From NCBI GenBank assembly GCA_947494305.1, contig CANLUL010000002.1, positions 491,727-555,726 of the forward strand: a stretch of 64,000 nt of DNA, read 5' to 3'. Below, piece after piece: positions 44,786-54,766 of the stretch. Position 1 is the stretch's first letter, and the number at the start of each line of letters is the position of its first letter. Origin of the DNA: an uncultured Sphingomonadaceae bacterium (GTDB lineage Bacteria > Pseudomonadota > Alphaproteobacteria > Sphingomonadales > Sphingomonadaceae). Made by a program: the position numbers and the translations under genes. The notes under the pieces were generated by a model. It had not been told where the DNA came from. It worked only from the letters and a program-made list of their open reading frames with translations, and did not search any database.

Positions 44786-45915
44786 GGTTGGTTGTCCACC
44801 AATAGGGGCATGGTCAGTTCTACCACAAATCCACCCTTCTCCGAACGGATAACTTTTACATTGGCTTCCCGTCCAAATCTTGTTTCCAGACGGTCTCGCA
44901 CATTGGCGAGGCCAATGCCTGTATTCTGGTCGCTGTCGGATGGCTCTTTGCTAGCACTACTATTGTCCGCCACAGTCAGTTTCAAACTGTCATTCTTGAC
45001 GGTGGCGGAAATGGAAATTGTGACCGGTTTCTTGCTGGGCGACACACCATGTTTGATCGCATTTTCGACCAGCGGTTGAAGGATCAAGCCGGGAACCAGC
45101 ATATTCCCGAGGTCGTCCGGGATATGGATTTTTGAGCGCAGCCTATTTGGGAAACGTACCGCCTCAATATCCAGATAAAGCCGTTGCAGGTGAACCTCTT
45201 CGTGCAATGGGACATCTTCTAAAGGATCGCCGGATAGGCTGGTCCGGTAAAATTTGGATAGATTGAGAATCATCTTTTCCGCTTCTTCTGGCTGACTGCG
45301 CATGACCAGAGTGCTGAGGCTGTTGAGTGTGTTGAAGAGAAAATGTGGGTTTACCTGATAGCGGAGTGACCGCAATTCGGCATCTTGTGCCGCTTGTGCA
45401 AAGCGTGATGCTTTGCGCTCAACTTGTCGAACTTCCGCTGCGTAAGAGATGGCCAGGTAGAGCGAAGCCCAGCTGATGATGAAGAAAAAGCGGGAGATAG
45501 TATCCTCGAAAATCGCTTTCAGTGCGAAATCCTCCTTCGCCATATATTTCCGCATTTCTTCCATATGCTTGGGATCAAAAAGGCTTTCCGGATCATAGAC
45601 GTTGAAAACATAATAGTTGGTCATGGCGATAGCGATAGCGCAGGGAACGGCGCCGACAAATGCGGTGGCAATACGAGTTGAAAGCGCTTTATCTTCAAAC
45701 TGGCGCAACAGCAGGTAGAGTAGGTAAGTAACTGCAATACCAAGGATAGTGACAACAACGCGGCGCGCGGCCATTTCACCCGGAGCTGGCCAATCGCCTA
45801 CTGCTGTGCGCAATGTCAGGATGATGACATAAAAGAGCCAAAAGCCGAGGATCGATAAGATCGCGACCTGTTGCCCCACAGATGGCTTGTGATTTCCTAT
45901 ATCAAATTTTTTCAT
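44782..45915 (-). CDS. LytS-type sensor histidine kinase
   Basis: 377 residues from ATG 45915. About four to six transmembrane segments (about 18-40, 52-72, 83-104, 139-160) precede a His_kinase domain: YQVNPHFLFNTLNSL with His191, then ATP-binding VENAIKHGVSPSK and GIGLANVRDRLETRFG. There is no separate sensory domain beyond the membrane part, so the stimulus is probably membrane-associated. Upstream at 45981-46011 is a LytTR-type repeat, consistent with autoregulation. Confidence 0.93.
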   Translation of the reverse strand: MKKFDIGNHKPSVGQQVAILSILGFWLFYVIILTLRTAVGDWPAPGEMAARRVVVTILGIAVTYLLYLLLRQFEDKALSTRIATAFVGAVPCAIAIAMTNYYVFNVYDPESLFDPKHMEEMRKYMAKEDFALKAIFEDTISRFFFIISWASLYLAISYAAEVRQVERKASRFAQAAQDAELRSLRYQVNPHFLFNTLNSLSTLVMRSQPEEAEKMILNLSKFYRTSLSGDPLEDVPLHEEVHLQRLYLDIEAVRFPNRLRSKIHIPDDLGNMLVPGLILQPLVENAIKHGVSPSKKPVTISISATVKNDSLKLTVADNSSASKEPSDSDQNTGIGLANVRDRLETRFGREANVKVIRSEKGGFVVELTMPLLVDNQP

Positions 45916-45980
45916 CAATTTCTTTTCTAACTGCTCGGAGCTTAGGACAATATGGTATCAAATGTCTCTACTTGAATCGG

Positions 45981-46011
45981 GCCTTGTCGAAAGATGCTTA
46001 CCGTTGGTCGA
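45981..46011. promoter_or_regulatory. 21-bp-spaced direct repeat upstream of the LytTR kinase operon
   Basis: GCCTTGTCGA (45981-45990) is repeated as CGTTGGTCGA (46002-46011), exactly 21 bases apart. It lies 66-96 bases before the kinase start and 134-164 before the divergent gene at 46145. It matches the elements at 32248 and 39759. Most likely the binding site of the LytTR regulator (inference). Confidence 0.62.
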
Positions 46012-46144
46012 AATAATATTACTTTTCGGTGCCCTCAGACGCGGGCCCCGGCGTCTGCGTTAAAAGAAAACCCCCTTGTTTAACCATTTACTAACCATGT
46101 TTTGGTCAAATGATTGTCGTGGGAACTTTATATAGGGAGCCCCG

Positions 46145-46699
46145 ATGATGACGAAAGAGATTAGGCCGGTACCCGGCGCGATGACGTTGGCAGAAATGAA
46201 AGAGTTTGCGAGCTTTGGCTCTGCAACGCAGCGCTACATACGTCGTTCGCTCGATGTTGGGCTCGAACGCGCTGATGCCATCGAAACCTGGTCTCGCGAT
46301 GCTGTAGAAGCAACCAGCATCCAAGTTCAGATTCAGCTTTACAAACGCATCGCTGATATCCGTAAGGCTATTCCCAATGATTGTGCGATCGACAGTATCG
46401 ATGCATTCATGCCCGGTTTGATGTCGCTTGCGGCTTATGACTTAGGGCAGGGACGGATTAACAGCTTTCCCGCATTTCGGTTCCTTTATGAGCGCTTATT
46501 GGGTCCGGACTCGCGGCCATGGTTGCCCGGAGCATTTTGTGCGGCCGCCTCATTACCACATCTCCACCCCAAAACGCGTAAGAACCTGCTTCAGAGCATT
46601 AGCGAAGCGGCTGCGACGGCGCCGGGTTGGTCAACACGCGAACCGAGCTTCTATCCCGAGTGGGTGGAAAAGGTCGACGTGAGCAAGACCGCACATTGA
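46145..46699 (+). CDS. Hypothetical protein
   Basis: 184 residues from ATG 46145 with AGGGAG just upstream. No signal peptide or membrane helix. The first half is helical (AEMKEFASFGSATQRYIRRSLD) and the second contains HLHPKTRKNLLQSISEAA; I recognise no domain or motif. It diverges from the kinase gene, and the repeat pair lies between, so it could be part of the same regulon. No function assigned. Confidence 0.6.
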   Translation: MMTKEIRPVPGAMTLAEMKEFASFGSATQRYIRRSLDVGLERADAIETWSRDAVEATSIQVQIQLYKRIADIRKAIPNDCAIDSIDAFMPGLMSLAAYDLGQGRINSFPAFRFLYERLLGPDSRPWLPGAFCAAASLPHLHPKTRKNLLQSISEAAATAPGWSTREPSFYPEWVEKVDVSKTAH

Positions 46700-46726
46700 G
46701 TTAATGGTGACTCTGCTCGTTGGGCG

Positions 46727-47740
46727 CTAATCCTGATTTAGATCATACCATTTGACGATCAAAATATTCAAATCCCGTTTGGGTTCAAAATTGGTCTTGC
46801 GCACTTCAAACTGTGTCGGGCCAATTTTTTTTACCCCGTCCATGCAGAAACTAACCAGGTTGTCAGTGCTTCCCTTGTCTACCACCAGACGGAAATCCTT
46901 GATTGGTCCCTTCCAGTTGGCACCGGATGAAAGGATATAGCCGACCCAGATTTCACCATGATAGGACTCCCGGCCATCGCGGTTCTTTTGATCGTTCCGC
47001 CGGTCAAAACCGCGCAGGAAGAAGTCATCCACACACCAACGTTCTTTATAATAGCCCATAGCTTCGGGATACCCACTCCGGTTCCCCTTGAGTAATCCAC
47101 CGCCAACGCTGCCGCCGGTTTGCGGTGCATAGCTATGTTCAACGGTGATAGTTTTGCCGGCTGGGAATATCTGCTCACGCGATATCTCCGTTACCAATTG
47201 CCATCGTGGAAGCCATTCCCAACCGCTGACATTTTTGGAAATTAGCCCCTCTTTTGCTAATGCCATTAGCTCGGCCTCCGGCTTTTTCTGAAATGCTTCG
47301 AGCCATTCGTAATTCTCAAACCAGCGATGTGGCAGGTTCAATTCGGTCAACCGCTTGGATATGTCTTTGCCATCAATGGCGATCCGTTCGTTGATGGTCA
47401 GCTTAATCGGTTTGCCATCCACCCATGTTTGAAATTTCAAGTTCTCCCAGTCAGGAACAAAATTCCCTTCAAAAAAATCATCATTGAAATTCGGTTGCGG
47501 CGGCATTGGAAAAGCGACGATTGTTTTTACGTCGCGATCACTGTGATTGGTAAATGTGTAGCGAATCCGGACCTGATCCTGGGAAATATACAGGTCTTCG
47601 CTATCCATGCTGACGTTGTCAGATTGTTTGAGCACCAACCCGCCCAGGCTTAGCTCCGCCTCGCTATCATTGGCCAAAGCGGGGCCGCTAAAAAGGATCG
47701 CAAATGCAATCCAGACGCTGAGTTTCAATTTCCTGAACAT
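46727..47740 (-). CDS. DUF4424 family exported protein
   Basis: 337 residues from ATG 47740, chosen because the following stretch KLSVWIAFAILFSGPALA is a signal peptide. The mature start NDSEAELSLGGLVLKQSD is the recognisable DUF4424 opening: small beta-rich repeats with conserved SxxDLYIS and EHSYAPQTGGSVGGG. Members are exported proteins of unknown function in alphaproteobacteria and rhizobia. Single Cys pair (WCVDDFF and SFCMDG) may form a disulphide. Convergent with the unknown gene at 46145; 27 bases between. Confidence 0.8.
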   Translation of the reverse strand: MFRKLKLSVWIAFAILFSGPALANDSEAELSLGGLVLKQSDNVSMDSEDLYISQDQVRIRYTFTNHSDRDVKTIVAFPMPPQPNFNDDFFEGNFVPDWENLKFQTWVDGKPIKLTINERIAIDGKDISKRLTELNLPHRWFENYEWLEAFQKKPEAELMALAKEGLISKNVSGWEWLPRWQLVTEISREQIFPAGKTITVEHSYAPQTGGSVGGGLLKGNRSGYPEAMGYYKERWCVDDFFLRGFDRRNDQKNRDGRESYHGEIWVGYILSSGANWKGPIKDFRLVVDKGSTDNLVSFCMDGVKKIGPTQFEVRKTNFEPKRDLNILIVKWYDLNQD

Positions 47741-47797
47741 CTTTGTTCCTTCGTCCGTGCATAATCCAGTTAGCACAAACGCAAGGAAAGTTCATAA

Positions 47798-48706
47798 TCA
47801 AGCTGTGGCTGTTTTGGCCGCCTTTGCTGTATCGAGAACCGCTGCTTTGAATTCGCTTTCCGCCAAATTGATCAAATGCCGATCGTCTTCATTCCACGGA
47901 TGAAATCCGGGAAGGAAAAATTTGATCCAAGGTACAATAATCTTGCGCGCGATGCCCGGTCTGCCGAGCAAGAATTTGGCAAGTCTGAGTTTTACGCGAA
48001 ATCCTTTGATGCCGTCCTGCGCCAATAGATCGAGTGTATCTTTGGAGCGATTGGTCCAGAATACTTTGGTGATGACCAACATCATCAACGCCTTCACTTT
48101 CCAGCGTTGCCAGCGGCTCCAATCGCGCGTTGCGTAAAGCCAGGTGTCATAGGCGACCCCTTTATGTTCAATCTCCTCCAGCGCATGCCACTTCCATAAA
48201 TTTGCGGTCTCGGTGTCGGCATTTTCGAAATGTTTGGGATTGGCAATAATCTGTTGCGCCATGATTGCGGTAAAATGCTCTAGGATCATCGTTGCGGCAA
48301 GATTGGCGATCTGCGGACGGTCCTTGGTCATTTCCAGCGACTCGGTAATCCGCGTTTCTATCCGCGTTGTGTCATAGCCATCTTCGACCGCGCGGCGGTT
48401 CAGGGCCACATGCTCGCGGCTATGAATAACCTCCTGCTGGATAAACGCCCGGATTTCCTTTTGCAGTTCTGGCGGAGTGGTATCACGAAAAGTTCTGACG
48501 CTCTCGATGAAAAAAGCTTCGCCACGTGGGAAGGTTAAAGATAGCGCGTTGTAAAAGGCTGTCGCTATCGGGTCACCACCCAGCCAGTAACGTTTCAGCT
48601 TTTCTGCGCGGTCACGGCCAAAGCGCAGATCGCGTGGTTCAAAGCTATGATCCTTTGGCGTCGGCGTATCGATTGTTTTGACTTGCGGGGGAGAATGCAT
48701 GTTCAT
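47798..48706 (-). CDS. PF10118 family metal-dependent hydrolase-like protein
   Basis: About 302 residues from ATG 48706 (ATG 48700 also possible; a TTG further upstream is rejected). The family, annotated as metal-dependent hydrolase, has a ferritin-like diiron pattern: QEVIHSREH (ExxH), ILEHFTA and WHALEEIEHKGVAYD (ExxEH). A hydrophobic stretch (VKALMMLVITKVFW) is near residue 215. In sphingomonads and mycobacteria such genes are often next to TetR regulators; here a TetR gene diverges 70 bases away and probably controls it (inference). Substrate unknown. Confidence 0.82.
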   Translation of the reverse strand: MNMHSPPQVKTIDTPTPKDHSFEPRDLRFGRDRAEKLKRYWLGGDPIATAFYNALSLTFPRGEAFFIESVRTFRDTTPPELQKEIRAFIQQEVIHSREHVALNRRAVEDGYDTTRIETRITESLEMTKDRPQIANLAATMILEHFTAIMAQQIIANPKHFENADTETANLWKWHALEEIEHKGVAYDTWLYATRDWSRWQRWKVKALMMLVITKVFWTNRSKDTLDLLAQDGIKGFRVKLRLAKFLLGRPGIARKIIVPWIKFFLPGFHPWNEDDRHLINLAESEFKAAVLDTAKAAKTATA

Positions 48707-48776
48707 ACTGTTTTTTTTATCCAAAGAGGCTTAGGGTTTTACGATGATGTTCTCAAAAATAGGGTTACTTACATAA

Positions 48777-49376
48777 ATGTCAATAGCGAAAAGACGCCTT
48801 TCTCCAGAGGAAAGCCGGAAGATGGCGTTGGCGGCTGCCCGGGATTTGTTGATTGAGGCTGGGCCACAGGCTGTCACGTTGAAAGCTGTGGCCTCGCGGA
48901 TCGGGCGTACGCATGCCAATTTGCTACACCATTTTGGTTCTGCCTCTGGATTGCAAAAAGCATTGGCAGAATATCTCGGTGCAAAAGTTTGTGGGATTAT
49001 TGGCGAAGCGGTGTTGAAATCGCGCACGGGAGAGGGATCGGTTCGCGATATTGTCGATCTGACCTTTGACGCCTTTGATAAAGGCGGTGCGGGTGCCCTG
49101 TCTTCCTGGATGTTGCTAACCGGCAACGAAGATGCGCTTGATCCGATTGTTGATGCCATCCATGAATTGGTCGATGACCTAGCTATTGGTGGCCATGAAG
49201 ATCGTGAAATGCATGAAGATACGCTGACGCTGGTGCTAATGGCGCTGGGTGACGCTCTGATGGGAGACAGGCTGTGCGGTTCGTTGGAACTGCCCCGCCA
49301 TACAGCCCGCGATCTTGCCGAAAAGCATCTCGAACAGGCACTGGCGCGCTGGCAGGCGGAGCATGAGAGCGTTTAG
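48777..49376 (+). CDS. TetR family transcriptional regulator
   Basis: 199 residues. N-terminal helix-turn-helix: ARDLLIEAGPQAVTLKAVAS and RIGRTHANLLHHFGSAS, with the Leu-His-His-Phe recognition helix in the usual place. Ligand-binding C-terminal helical domain follows. The gene diverges from the PF10118 gene; TetR regulators usually repress such neighbours. The promoter gap contains partly repeated TAGGGTT stretches (about 48732 and 48760) but no clean palindrome. Binding to the desaturase palindrome is possible but unsupported. Confidence 0.87.
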   Translation: MSIAKRRLSPEESRKMALAAARDLLIEAGPQAVTLKAVASRIGRTHANLLHHFGSASGLQKALAEYLGAKVCGIIGEAVLKSRTGEGSVRDIVDLTFDAFDKGGAGALSSWMLLTGNEDALDPIVDAIHELVDDLAIGGHEDREMHEDTLTLVLMALGDALMGDRLCGSLELPRHTARDLAEKHLEQALARWQAEHESV

Positions 49377-49425
49377 GAGTCTTTTCTGACATCGTTGCTT
49401 TTCGCCGAGCTGGCAAATCGCGAGA

Positions 49426-49863
49426 TCAGTCTTTGGCAAAAAGCTGGCTGTCATCTCCGAAAGCTTTGAATTCGAGCGCATTGCCGCTGGGGTCCTGAAA
49501 AAACATAGTGGCTTGCTCGCCGGTCTCTCCTTTGAAGCGGATTGTCGGTTTGATCACAAACTGCATATTTTGAGTCTCTAGTTTCTCAGCCAGTTTTGCC
49601 CACTCATCCATCGTCAACACGACCCCAAAATGTGGTACGGGAACATTCTCGCCATCGACAGGATTGATCATATTTTTGGTCCGTTTGCCGCTATCCAGAT
49701 GCGTAACGATCTGATGACCATAAAGGCTAAAGTCGATCCAGTGCGTATCGCTTCGCCCCTCTTCGCAGCCTAGCAAGCCGCCATAAAATGTCCGAGCCGC
49801 ATCCAGATCATGAACGGGAAAGGCCAGATGGAAAGGCCTAAGAGGTTGGTTCTTACTGGTCAC
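49426..49863 (-). CDS. VOC family (glyoxalase-like) protein
   Basis: 145 residues with the vicinal oxygen chelate fold, two beta-alpha-beta-beta-beta modules: [20 protein letters not shown] (N-terminal metal His) and [18 protein letters not shown] (C-terminal Glu). Metal ligands consistent with glyoxalase or dioxygenase-like enzymes. No substrate can be inferred. Convergent with the TetR gene; cotranscribed after the lipoprotein-like unknown at 49867-50556 (gap of 3 bases). Confidence 0.83.
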   Translation of the reverse strand: MTSKNQPLRPFHLAFPVHDLDAARTFYGGLLGCEEGRSDTHWIDFSLYGHQIVTHLDSGKRTKNMINPVDGENVPVPHFGVVLTMDEWAKLAEKLETQNMQFVIKPTIRFKGETGEQATMFFQDPSGNALEFKAFGDDSQLFAKD

Positions 49864-49866
49864 TGT

Positions 49867-50556
49867 TCAATGGTTACTCGGAGTCTTGTCTTTGGGCGCG
49901 GCCAATTTGAAGCAATGATCAAAATCGAGATCTGAGCTCTGTCCTGCTCCTTCTTTAGCCTTGGCATCCGCCAACATTTCTTCTCGCAATTGTGTCAAAA
50001 TAATATCGCCTTCGGTGCCGGAATATCCCTCGGCTTTTAGGGAGTCTCGCGCCCGACTATCGAGAACATAGGCCAGCGTTTTTAGGTCCTGTGCGGTTTT
50101 CGATAATCCCTCGCGGCCATAGACTTCGCGGTAAGCCAGCTCAACCATAGCAGCGCATTGATTGAGTGTAGGCTTTGGCTTGGGTGGGACTTCTTGTTCG
50201 AGCAACGGCAGGCATTTTTCCATTTCCGCTTCGACTACCTGGCGTGGTTCGGCGACATCTTGCACCTTGCGCTGCTGCTCTGCCACCGCGGCCAATATCT
50301 GTTCGCGAACCTGTTCGCGGGAAAGGCCGGTTTCCTGCAAAACCCGTTCCCCAACAAGCCCTGCATAGGTCCGCCCGCGTTCTTCCAACAAGGGATAGGC
50401 GAAGGAATCGGCAACGCCGCGTTCTTGTTCGGATGCAACAATGGCCAGAGCCGCGACACAGGATAGGTCGCGTTTATGGATGTCAGTCAAGGGGTTGGGG
50501 AGCGTAGTCGGCGCAGTTTGTGCCAATGCCAGAGCGAATATAGGAACTGTAATCAT
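49867..50556 (-). CDS. Hypothetical exported protein
   Basis: 229 residues from ATG 50556, where the first 15 residues (ITVPIFALALAQTAPT) form a weak signal peptide; a longer start at 50592 would disrupt it. Mature part is helical and charged, rich in Glu/Gln/Lys, with three Cys (SCVAALA, KCLPLL, NQCAAMV) and one near the C-terminus in HCFKLA. I know no family. It diverges from lnt with about 80 bases between. No function assigned. Confidence 0.6.
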   Translation of the reverse strand: MITVPIFALALAQTAPTTLPNPLTDIHKRDLSCVAALAIVASEQERGVADSFAYPLLEERGRTYAGLVGERVLQETGLSREQVREQILAAVAEQQRKVQDVAEPRQVVEAEMEKCLPLLEQEVPPKPKPTLNQCAAMVELAYREVYGREGLSKTAQDLKTLAYVLDSRARDSLKAEGYSGTEGDIILTQLREEMLADAKAKEGAGQSSDLDFDHCFKLAAPKDKTPSNH

Positions 50557-50635
50557 GGCCCTTCTATAGCGGTGAATTGCAGTCAGCGGCAATTAGCAAT
50601 TGCAGCTTATTGCCGAACATGGCTAAAGCCGCCGC

Positions 50636-52192
50636 GTGAATAGACTATCCGACATCATACAGCGATATCCCTATTGGCTGTCCTTATTGGCCGGCGGTTT
50701 GAGCGCAACCGGTTTTGCACCGCTGAATTTTTGGCCGGTGACGCTTGTTGCGCTGGCGCTTTGGATGGCGATTGTTGCAGACCGTGAAAACTGGAAACAA
50801 GCAGCATTGTCCGGATGGTTGTTCGGCATTGGTCATTTTGTCGTTGGCCTGAACTGGATTGCCAAAGCCTTTACCTTTCAGGCAGCGATGCCGGAGTGGC
50901 TGGGATACATCGCGGTAGTATTGCTATCGCTCTATCTGGCCGTCTATCCGGCGTTGACCGCTTTGGCTGGCTGGATAATCGGCCGTGGTCGACCGGCTGT
51001 CTTCCTGTTGGCGATGGCGGGAAGTTGGGTCTTTACCGAATGGCTCAGAAGCTGGGTGTTCAGTGGATTTATCTGGAATCCGTTGGGCAGCGCGTTGCTA
51101 CCTCTTGGGAAATTGCCGTTTTTCTCCCAGTATGTTGGGACTTATGGGTTTTCCGCTATCGTGATTGTCGCGGCCGCAAGCATCTTGCTTTTGTTCCATC
51201 GTCGATGGTTGGTCGTTGTTCCGATCCTCTTCGCTTTGGTGATCCCGGCGGTTATTTCTGCTGATTCTGTATTCTACACACCGCCCGTTCGCCCCAAAGG
51301 TCCTAACATCACCGTCGTCCAACCCAATATTGGCCAGCAGGACAAATGGAAAGCGGGGTATGAGGAGCAAAATCTGGCCAAGCTCGCGGAACTGACCGAG
51401 CGGGAAACGGATGAACCCCGAATATTGTTCTGGCCGGAAGCGGCCATTCCCGATTATCTCGAAACCGGTTATCCGCGTCGCTATTATTATGGGCGTCCGC
51501 CCGAACTGGTGCGCGCGCAGCTGGCATCGCTGATGCAGCCTGGTGATGTTCTGGTTCTGGGTGCTCTCAAACTCGAGATTGAAGAAGCAGGACAGCGAGC
51601 CGTGGGCGCGCGCAACAGCGTCTTTGCCATGGATTCGGATAAGGAGTTGCTCGGGCGTTATGACAAGGCCCATTTGGTTCCTTACGGCGAATATCTGCCG
51701 ATGCGGCCGGTGCTGGAGGCTATTGGCCTTTCTCGTCTGGCGCCCGGCGATTTCGACTTCTGGCCCGGTCCGGGACCACGCTCGCTCGACCTTGGGGATT
51801 TTGGCAAAACCGGACTGCAAATCTGTTACGAGATTATTTTCTCGGGACAGGTTGTTGATCGTGATAACCGACCAGACTTCATCTTCAACCCGTCCAACGA
51901 TGCATGGTTTGGTGCATGGGGGCCGCCGCAACATCTGGCACAAGCGCGGATGCGGGCGATAGAAGAAGGGCTTCCTGTCATTCGCTCCACTCCAACGGGG
52001 ATATCCGCTGTGATTGACGCCAACGGCGTTGTTAAAGAAAGCATAGCCATGGGCATAGCGGGACGGATTGATACCACTCTTCCCAAACCCAAAGCGCCAA
52101 CACTATTTGCCCGCTATGGAAATAAGTTATCGCTGGGGTTTGCCTTTATTTTGCTGATCTCCGCCATTGCCATCCGCGCCCGCGCCCGTTAA
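50636..52192 (+). CDS. lnt: Apolipoprotein N-acyltransferase
   Basis: 518-residue inner-membrane enzyme that adds the third acyl chain to lipoproteins. About six transmembrane segments in the first 200 residues and one at the C-terminus, with a periplasmic nitrilase domain holding the Glu-Lys-Cys triad: LFWPEAAIPDYL, YDKAHLVPYGEYLP and LQICYEIIFSG. GTG start at 50636. Upstream of metK, the usual order in alphaproteobacteria. Confidence 0.95.
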   Translation: MNRLSDIIQRYPYWLSLLAGGLSATGFAPLNFWPVTLVALALWMAIVADRENWKQAALSGWLFGIGHFVVGLNWIAKAFTFQAAMPEWLGYIAVVLLSLYLAVYPALTALAGWIIGRGRPAVFLLAMAGSWVFTEWLRSWVFSGFIWNPLGSALLPLGKLPFFSQYVGTYGFSAIVIVAAASILLLFHRRWLVVVPILFALVIPAVISADSVFYTPPVRPKGPNITVVQPNIGQQDKWKAGYEEQNLAKLAELTERETDEPRILFWPEAAIPDYLETGYPRRYYYGRPPELVRAQLASLMQPGDVLVLGALKLEIEEAGQRAVGARNSVFAMDSDKELLGRYDKAHLVPYGEYLPMRPVLEAIGLSRLAPGDFDFWPGPGPRSLDLGDFGKTGLQICYEIIFSGQVVDRDNRPDFIFNPSNDAWFGAWGPPQHLAQARMRAIEEGLPVIRSTPTGISAVIDANGVVKESIAMGIAGRIDTTLPKPKAPTLFARYGNKLSLGFAFILLISAIAIRARAR

Positions 52193-52259
52193 AGCGCATA
52201 TAAACTTTTCCTTATGTCACAAATCGTGCCTTTAGCTGGCCAAAAACCGGGAATTATTG

Positions 52260-53477
52260 ATGCGCAAAGAATTTATTTTTACTTCCGAATCTGTTTCTGA
52301 AGGTCATCCCGACAAAGTGTCGGACCAAGTATCCGATGCCATTGTTGACCTTTTCTTGTCAAAAGATCCCGAAGCGCGCGTTGCATGTGAAACCCTGACA
52401 ACCACCGATCGGGTCGTCCTGGCAGGCGAAGTGCGCGGTAACGGTATGATTGATACTGACGGTAATTGGGCCGAAGGCGCACTGGCTGAAATTGAAAAAG
52501 CAGCCCGCGATACAGTGCGGAAAATTGGCTATGAGCAAGACGGTTTCCACTGGGAAACACTGACTTTTGAAAACCACCTCCATCCACAATCCGCTCATAT
52601 TGCACAGGGTGTGGACGAGAGCGGCAACAAGGATGAAGGTGCCGGTGATCAAGGGATCATGTTTGGTTATGCCAGCGATGAGACGCCTGACCTCATGCCA
52701 GCCACCCTGCAATATTCGCATCAGATCCTGCGCCAGATGGCTGATGATCGTCACAGCGGGAAAGCGCCGTTTCTGGAGCCCGATAGCAAGAGTCAGGTTA
52801 CCCTGCGCTATGTTGACGCAGTACCGGTGGAAGCAACCGCCCTGGTTGTGTCGACGCAGCATGCGCCCGGCTATTACAAGGACAGCGACAACCCGGCGCT
52901 GTACGAAGAACTGCGCGAATATGTCATGGGCGTGTTCCAATCGGTTCTGCCCGACGGTTTTATTACCGAGAATACGGCCATCCACGTCAATCCGACGGGC
53001 CGATTTGAGATTGGTGGTCCCGATGGCGATGCCGGCCTGACCGGTCGCAAGATCATCGTCGATACCTATGGCGGTGCCAGCCCCCATGGTGGCGGCGCGT
53101 TCTCAGGCAAAGACCCGACAAAGGTTGATAGGTCTGCTGCATATATCACCCGCTATCTGGCGAAGAATATTGTGGCAGCCGGATTGGCCAAGCGATGCGC
53201 CATTCAGCTATCATATGCGATTGGCGTTGCCGAGCCGCTCTCCATCAATGTTGATCTGCACGGAACCGGAACGGTCAGTGAGGAGAAGCTGGAAGAGATA
53301 TTGCCAAAACTGGTTCGGCTGACACCCAAAGGCATTCGCACGCATCTTGGCCTGAACAATCCGATCTATTCGCCAACAGCCGCCTATGGCCATTTCGGCC
53401 GGACGGCGGAAGGTGATTTGTTCACCTGGGAAAAAACCGATCTGGTTGATGCGCTCAAGGAAGCAGTAGGCGCCTAA
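52260..53477 (+). CDS. metK: S-adenosylmethionine synthase
   Basis: 405 residues from ATG 52260. ATP plus methionine to [23 protein letters not shown] near the N-terminus (catalytic His), [12 protein letters not shown] (ATP), [17 protein letters not shown] (second P-loop-like) and DLHGTGTV are the signature motifs. 60 bases after lnt; the short gap shows no SAM-riboswitch-like pseudoknot. The stop overlaps the GGDEF gene stop by four bases (CTAA). Confidence 0.97.
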   Translation: MRKEFIFTSESVSEGHPDKVSDQVSDAIVDLFLSKDPEARVACETLTTTDRVVLAGEVRGNGMIDTDGNWAEGALAEIEKAARDTVRKIGYEQDGFHWETLTFENHLHPQSAHIAQGVDESGNKDEGAGDQGIMFGYASDETPDLMPATLQYSHQILRQMADDRHSGKAPFLEPDSKSQVTLRYVDAVPVEATALVVSTQHAPGYYKDSDNPALYEELREYVMGVFQSVLPDGFITENTAIHVNPTGRFEIGGPDGDAGLTGRKIIVDTYGGASPHGGGAFSGKDPTKVDRSAAYITRYLAKNIVAAGLAKRCAIQLSYAIGVAEPLSINVDLHGTGTVSEEKLEEILPKLVRLTPKGIRTHLGLNNPIYSPTAAYGHFGRTAEGDLFTWEKTDLVDALKEAVGA

Positions 53478-54655
53478 CCGGCTCGTTTCTGTTCAACCGC
53501 AGATACTGCTGTTTCCACTCGGTTTCTGCCACCGTCTTTTGCGGCGTACAACGCTGTATCGGCGCGGTGGAGCGCTGAACGACTGGTTTCGCCTTGCTCT
53601 ACAATTGCGACGCCAAAGCTGGCCGTGACACTCTCTCCGGGATCAATTTCCGGGTGTTGAATCAAGGCTATTGCACTGCGAACCTGTTCGGAAAAATGAA
53701 TTGCTGCCTGTGCATGAACACTGCTCAGTACAATGAGAAATTCTTCGCCGCCGACTCGTCCTACCGTTCCGATTTCGCCGATTAGTTGATTGAGACAATC
53801 TGCAACACGTTTTAGAATGACATCGCCAACCGGATGGCCATATTGATCGTTCAGTGCTTTAAATTTATCGATATCAACGGCGATGACTGCACAGCCGTCT
53901 AAGTTGTTCTCTAATTCCAACCGATCAAACGTAGCTTCCATACCCCTGCGGTTGCGAAGACCAGTCAAATAGTCGGTTCGGGAGAGCCGGTGCAGCCGGT
54001 CCATCATATCCAGTCCCGATGCCAGCAGCATCACCATGGCACCGGCCAGTGCTATGAAAGCGCTCGTTAGATGCAATATCAACGCATATCCCGATTGCAG
54101 ATATTGTGTACCGCTTTCGGGACCAAATATCGCGAAGGAAAGATAAGGGCGAACACACATAATGACAGCGATACTGGTCATGACGATGAATATCGCACGA
54201 TCAATTTTTTGTCTTTTCCGCGAGTAGAGCATGGGAATGGTCAAAGCGATCATCAGGCCGCCAACTACATTCGACATACTCGACCGCATCGCTAGGTCAT
54301 GGGACATGAACGTGAAATAGATATTGCTGACATATCCCAGACATAATAGTCCGGCAAAATAGAGCTTGGGAAATGGCCGATCGCATCGAGCGCAAACGGC
54401 GGCTATAACTGCTCCACTCAAACACCAGAACGCGGTATTCATGGCCATGGTCATTGCGGTTGAATCGACGGTTCGGCTGATATCCAAACAATAGGCAACC
54501 AGCCCCAGGCAATAGGCAACTGCCATCCATCCGGCAAATTTTTGCGTTCGATCGTGGATATAGACAATCAAAAAGACAGCAGCGAACAGCGACATCATAA
54601 ACATCGTCAGCACCTGGAATGTCTGGTTCCCATCCATTCTCATAGGTCTAGGCAT
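53474..54655 (-). CDS. GGDEF-domain diguanylate cyclase
   Basis: 393 residues. Seven or eight hydrophobic segments fill about 1-215 as a membrane sensory region of unrecognised type; the GGDEF domain spans about 220-385, with [10 protein letters not shown], the active signature [10 protein letters not shown] (GGEEF variant, active in known enzymes) and FGVAIVE. No RxxD inhibitory site is seen five residues before it (IGEIGTVG), so feedback inhibition by c-di-GMP is unlikely. It is inserted on the opposite strand between metK and trmB, a place normally occupied by these two housekeeping genes alone. Confidence 0.92.
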   Translation of the reverse strand: MPRPMRMDGNQTFQVLTMFMMSLFAAVFLIVYIHDRTQKFAGWMAVAYCLGLVAYCLDISRTVDSTAMTMAMNTAFWCLSGAVIAAVCARCDRPFPKLYFAGLLCLGYVSNIYFTFMSHDLAMRSSMSNVVGGLMIALTIPMLYSRKRQKIDRAIFIVMTSIAVIMCVRPYLSFAIFGPESGTQYLQSGYALILHLTSAFIALAGAMVMLLASGLDMMDRLHRLSRTDYLTGLRNRRGMEATFDRLELENNLDGCAVIAVDIDKFKALNDQYGHPVGDVILKRVADCLNQLIGEIGTVGRVGGEEFLIVLSSVHAQAAIHFSEQVRSAIALIQHPEIDPGESVTASFGVAIVEQGETSRSALHRADTALYAAKDGGRNRVETAVSAVEQKRAG

Positions 54656-54766
54656 GATAGATCAAAGCATGGTTAACAAACTGACGATTTTTATGTTTCT
54701 GAACATTCACCTTGGCAGCTCATTGAGCGTTGCCATCGGGTATCGAAATCATCTAGTTGGCAGCGC

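Noticed and set aside
51098-51943. Long minus-strand open frame opposite lnt
   Set aside because: Lies within lnt, whose catalytic triad is intact; no motif in the antisense product.
52193-52259. Possible SAM riboswitch before metK
   Set aside because: The 67-base gap shows no SAM-I, SAM-II or SAM/SAH type stem or pseudoknot.
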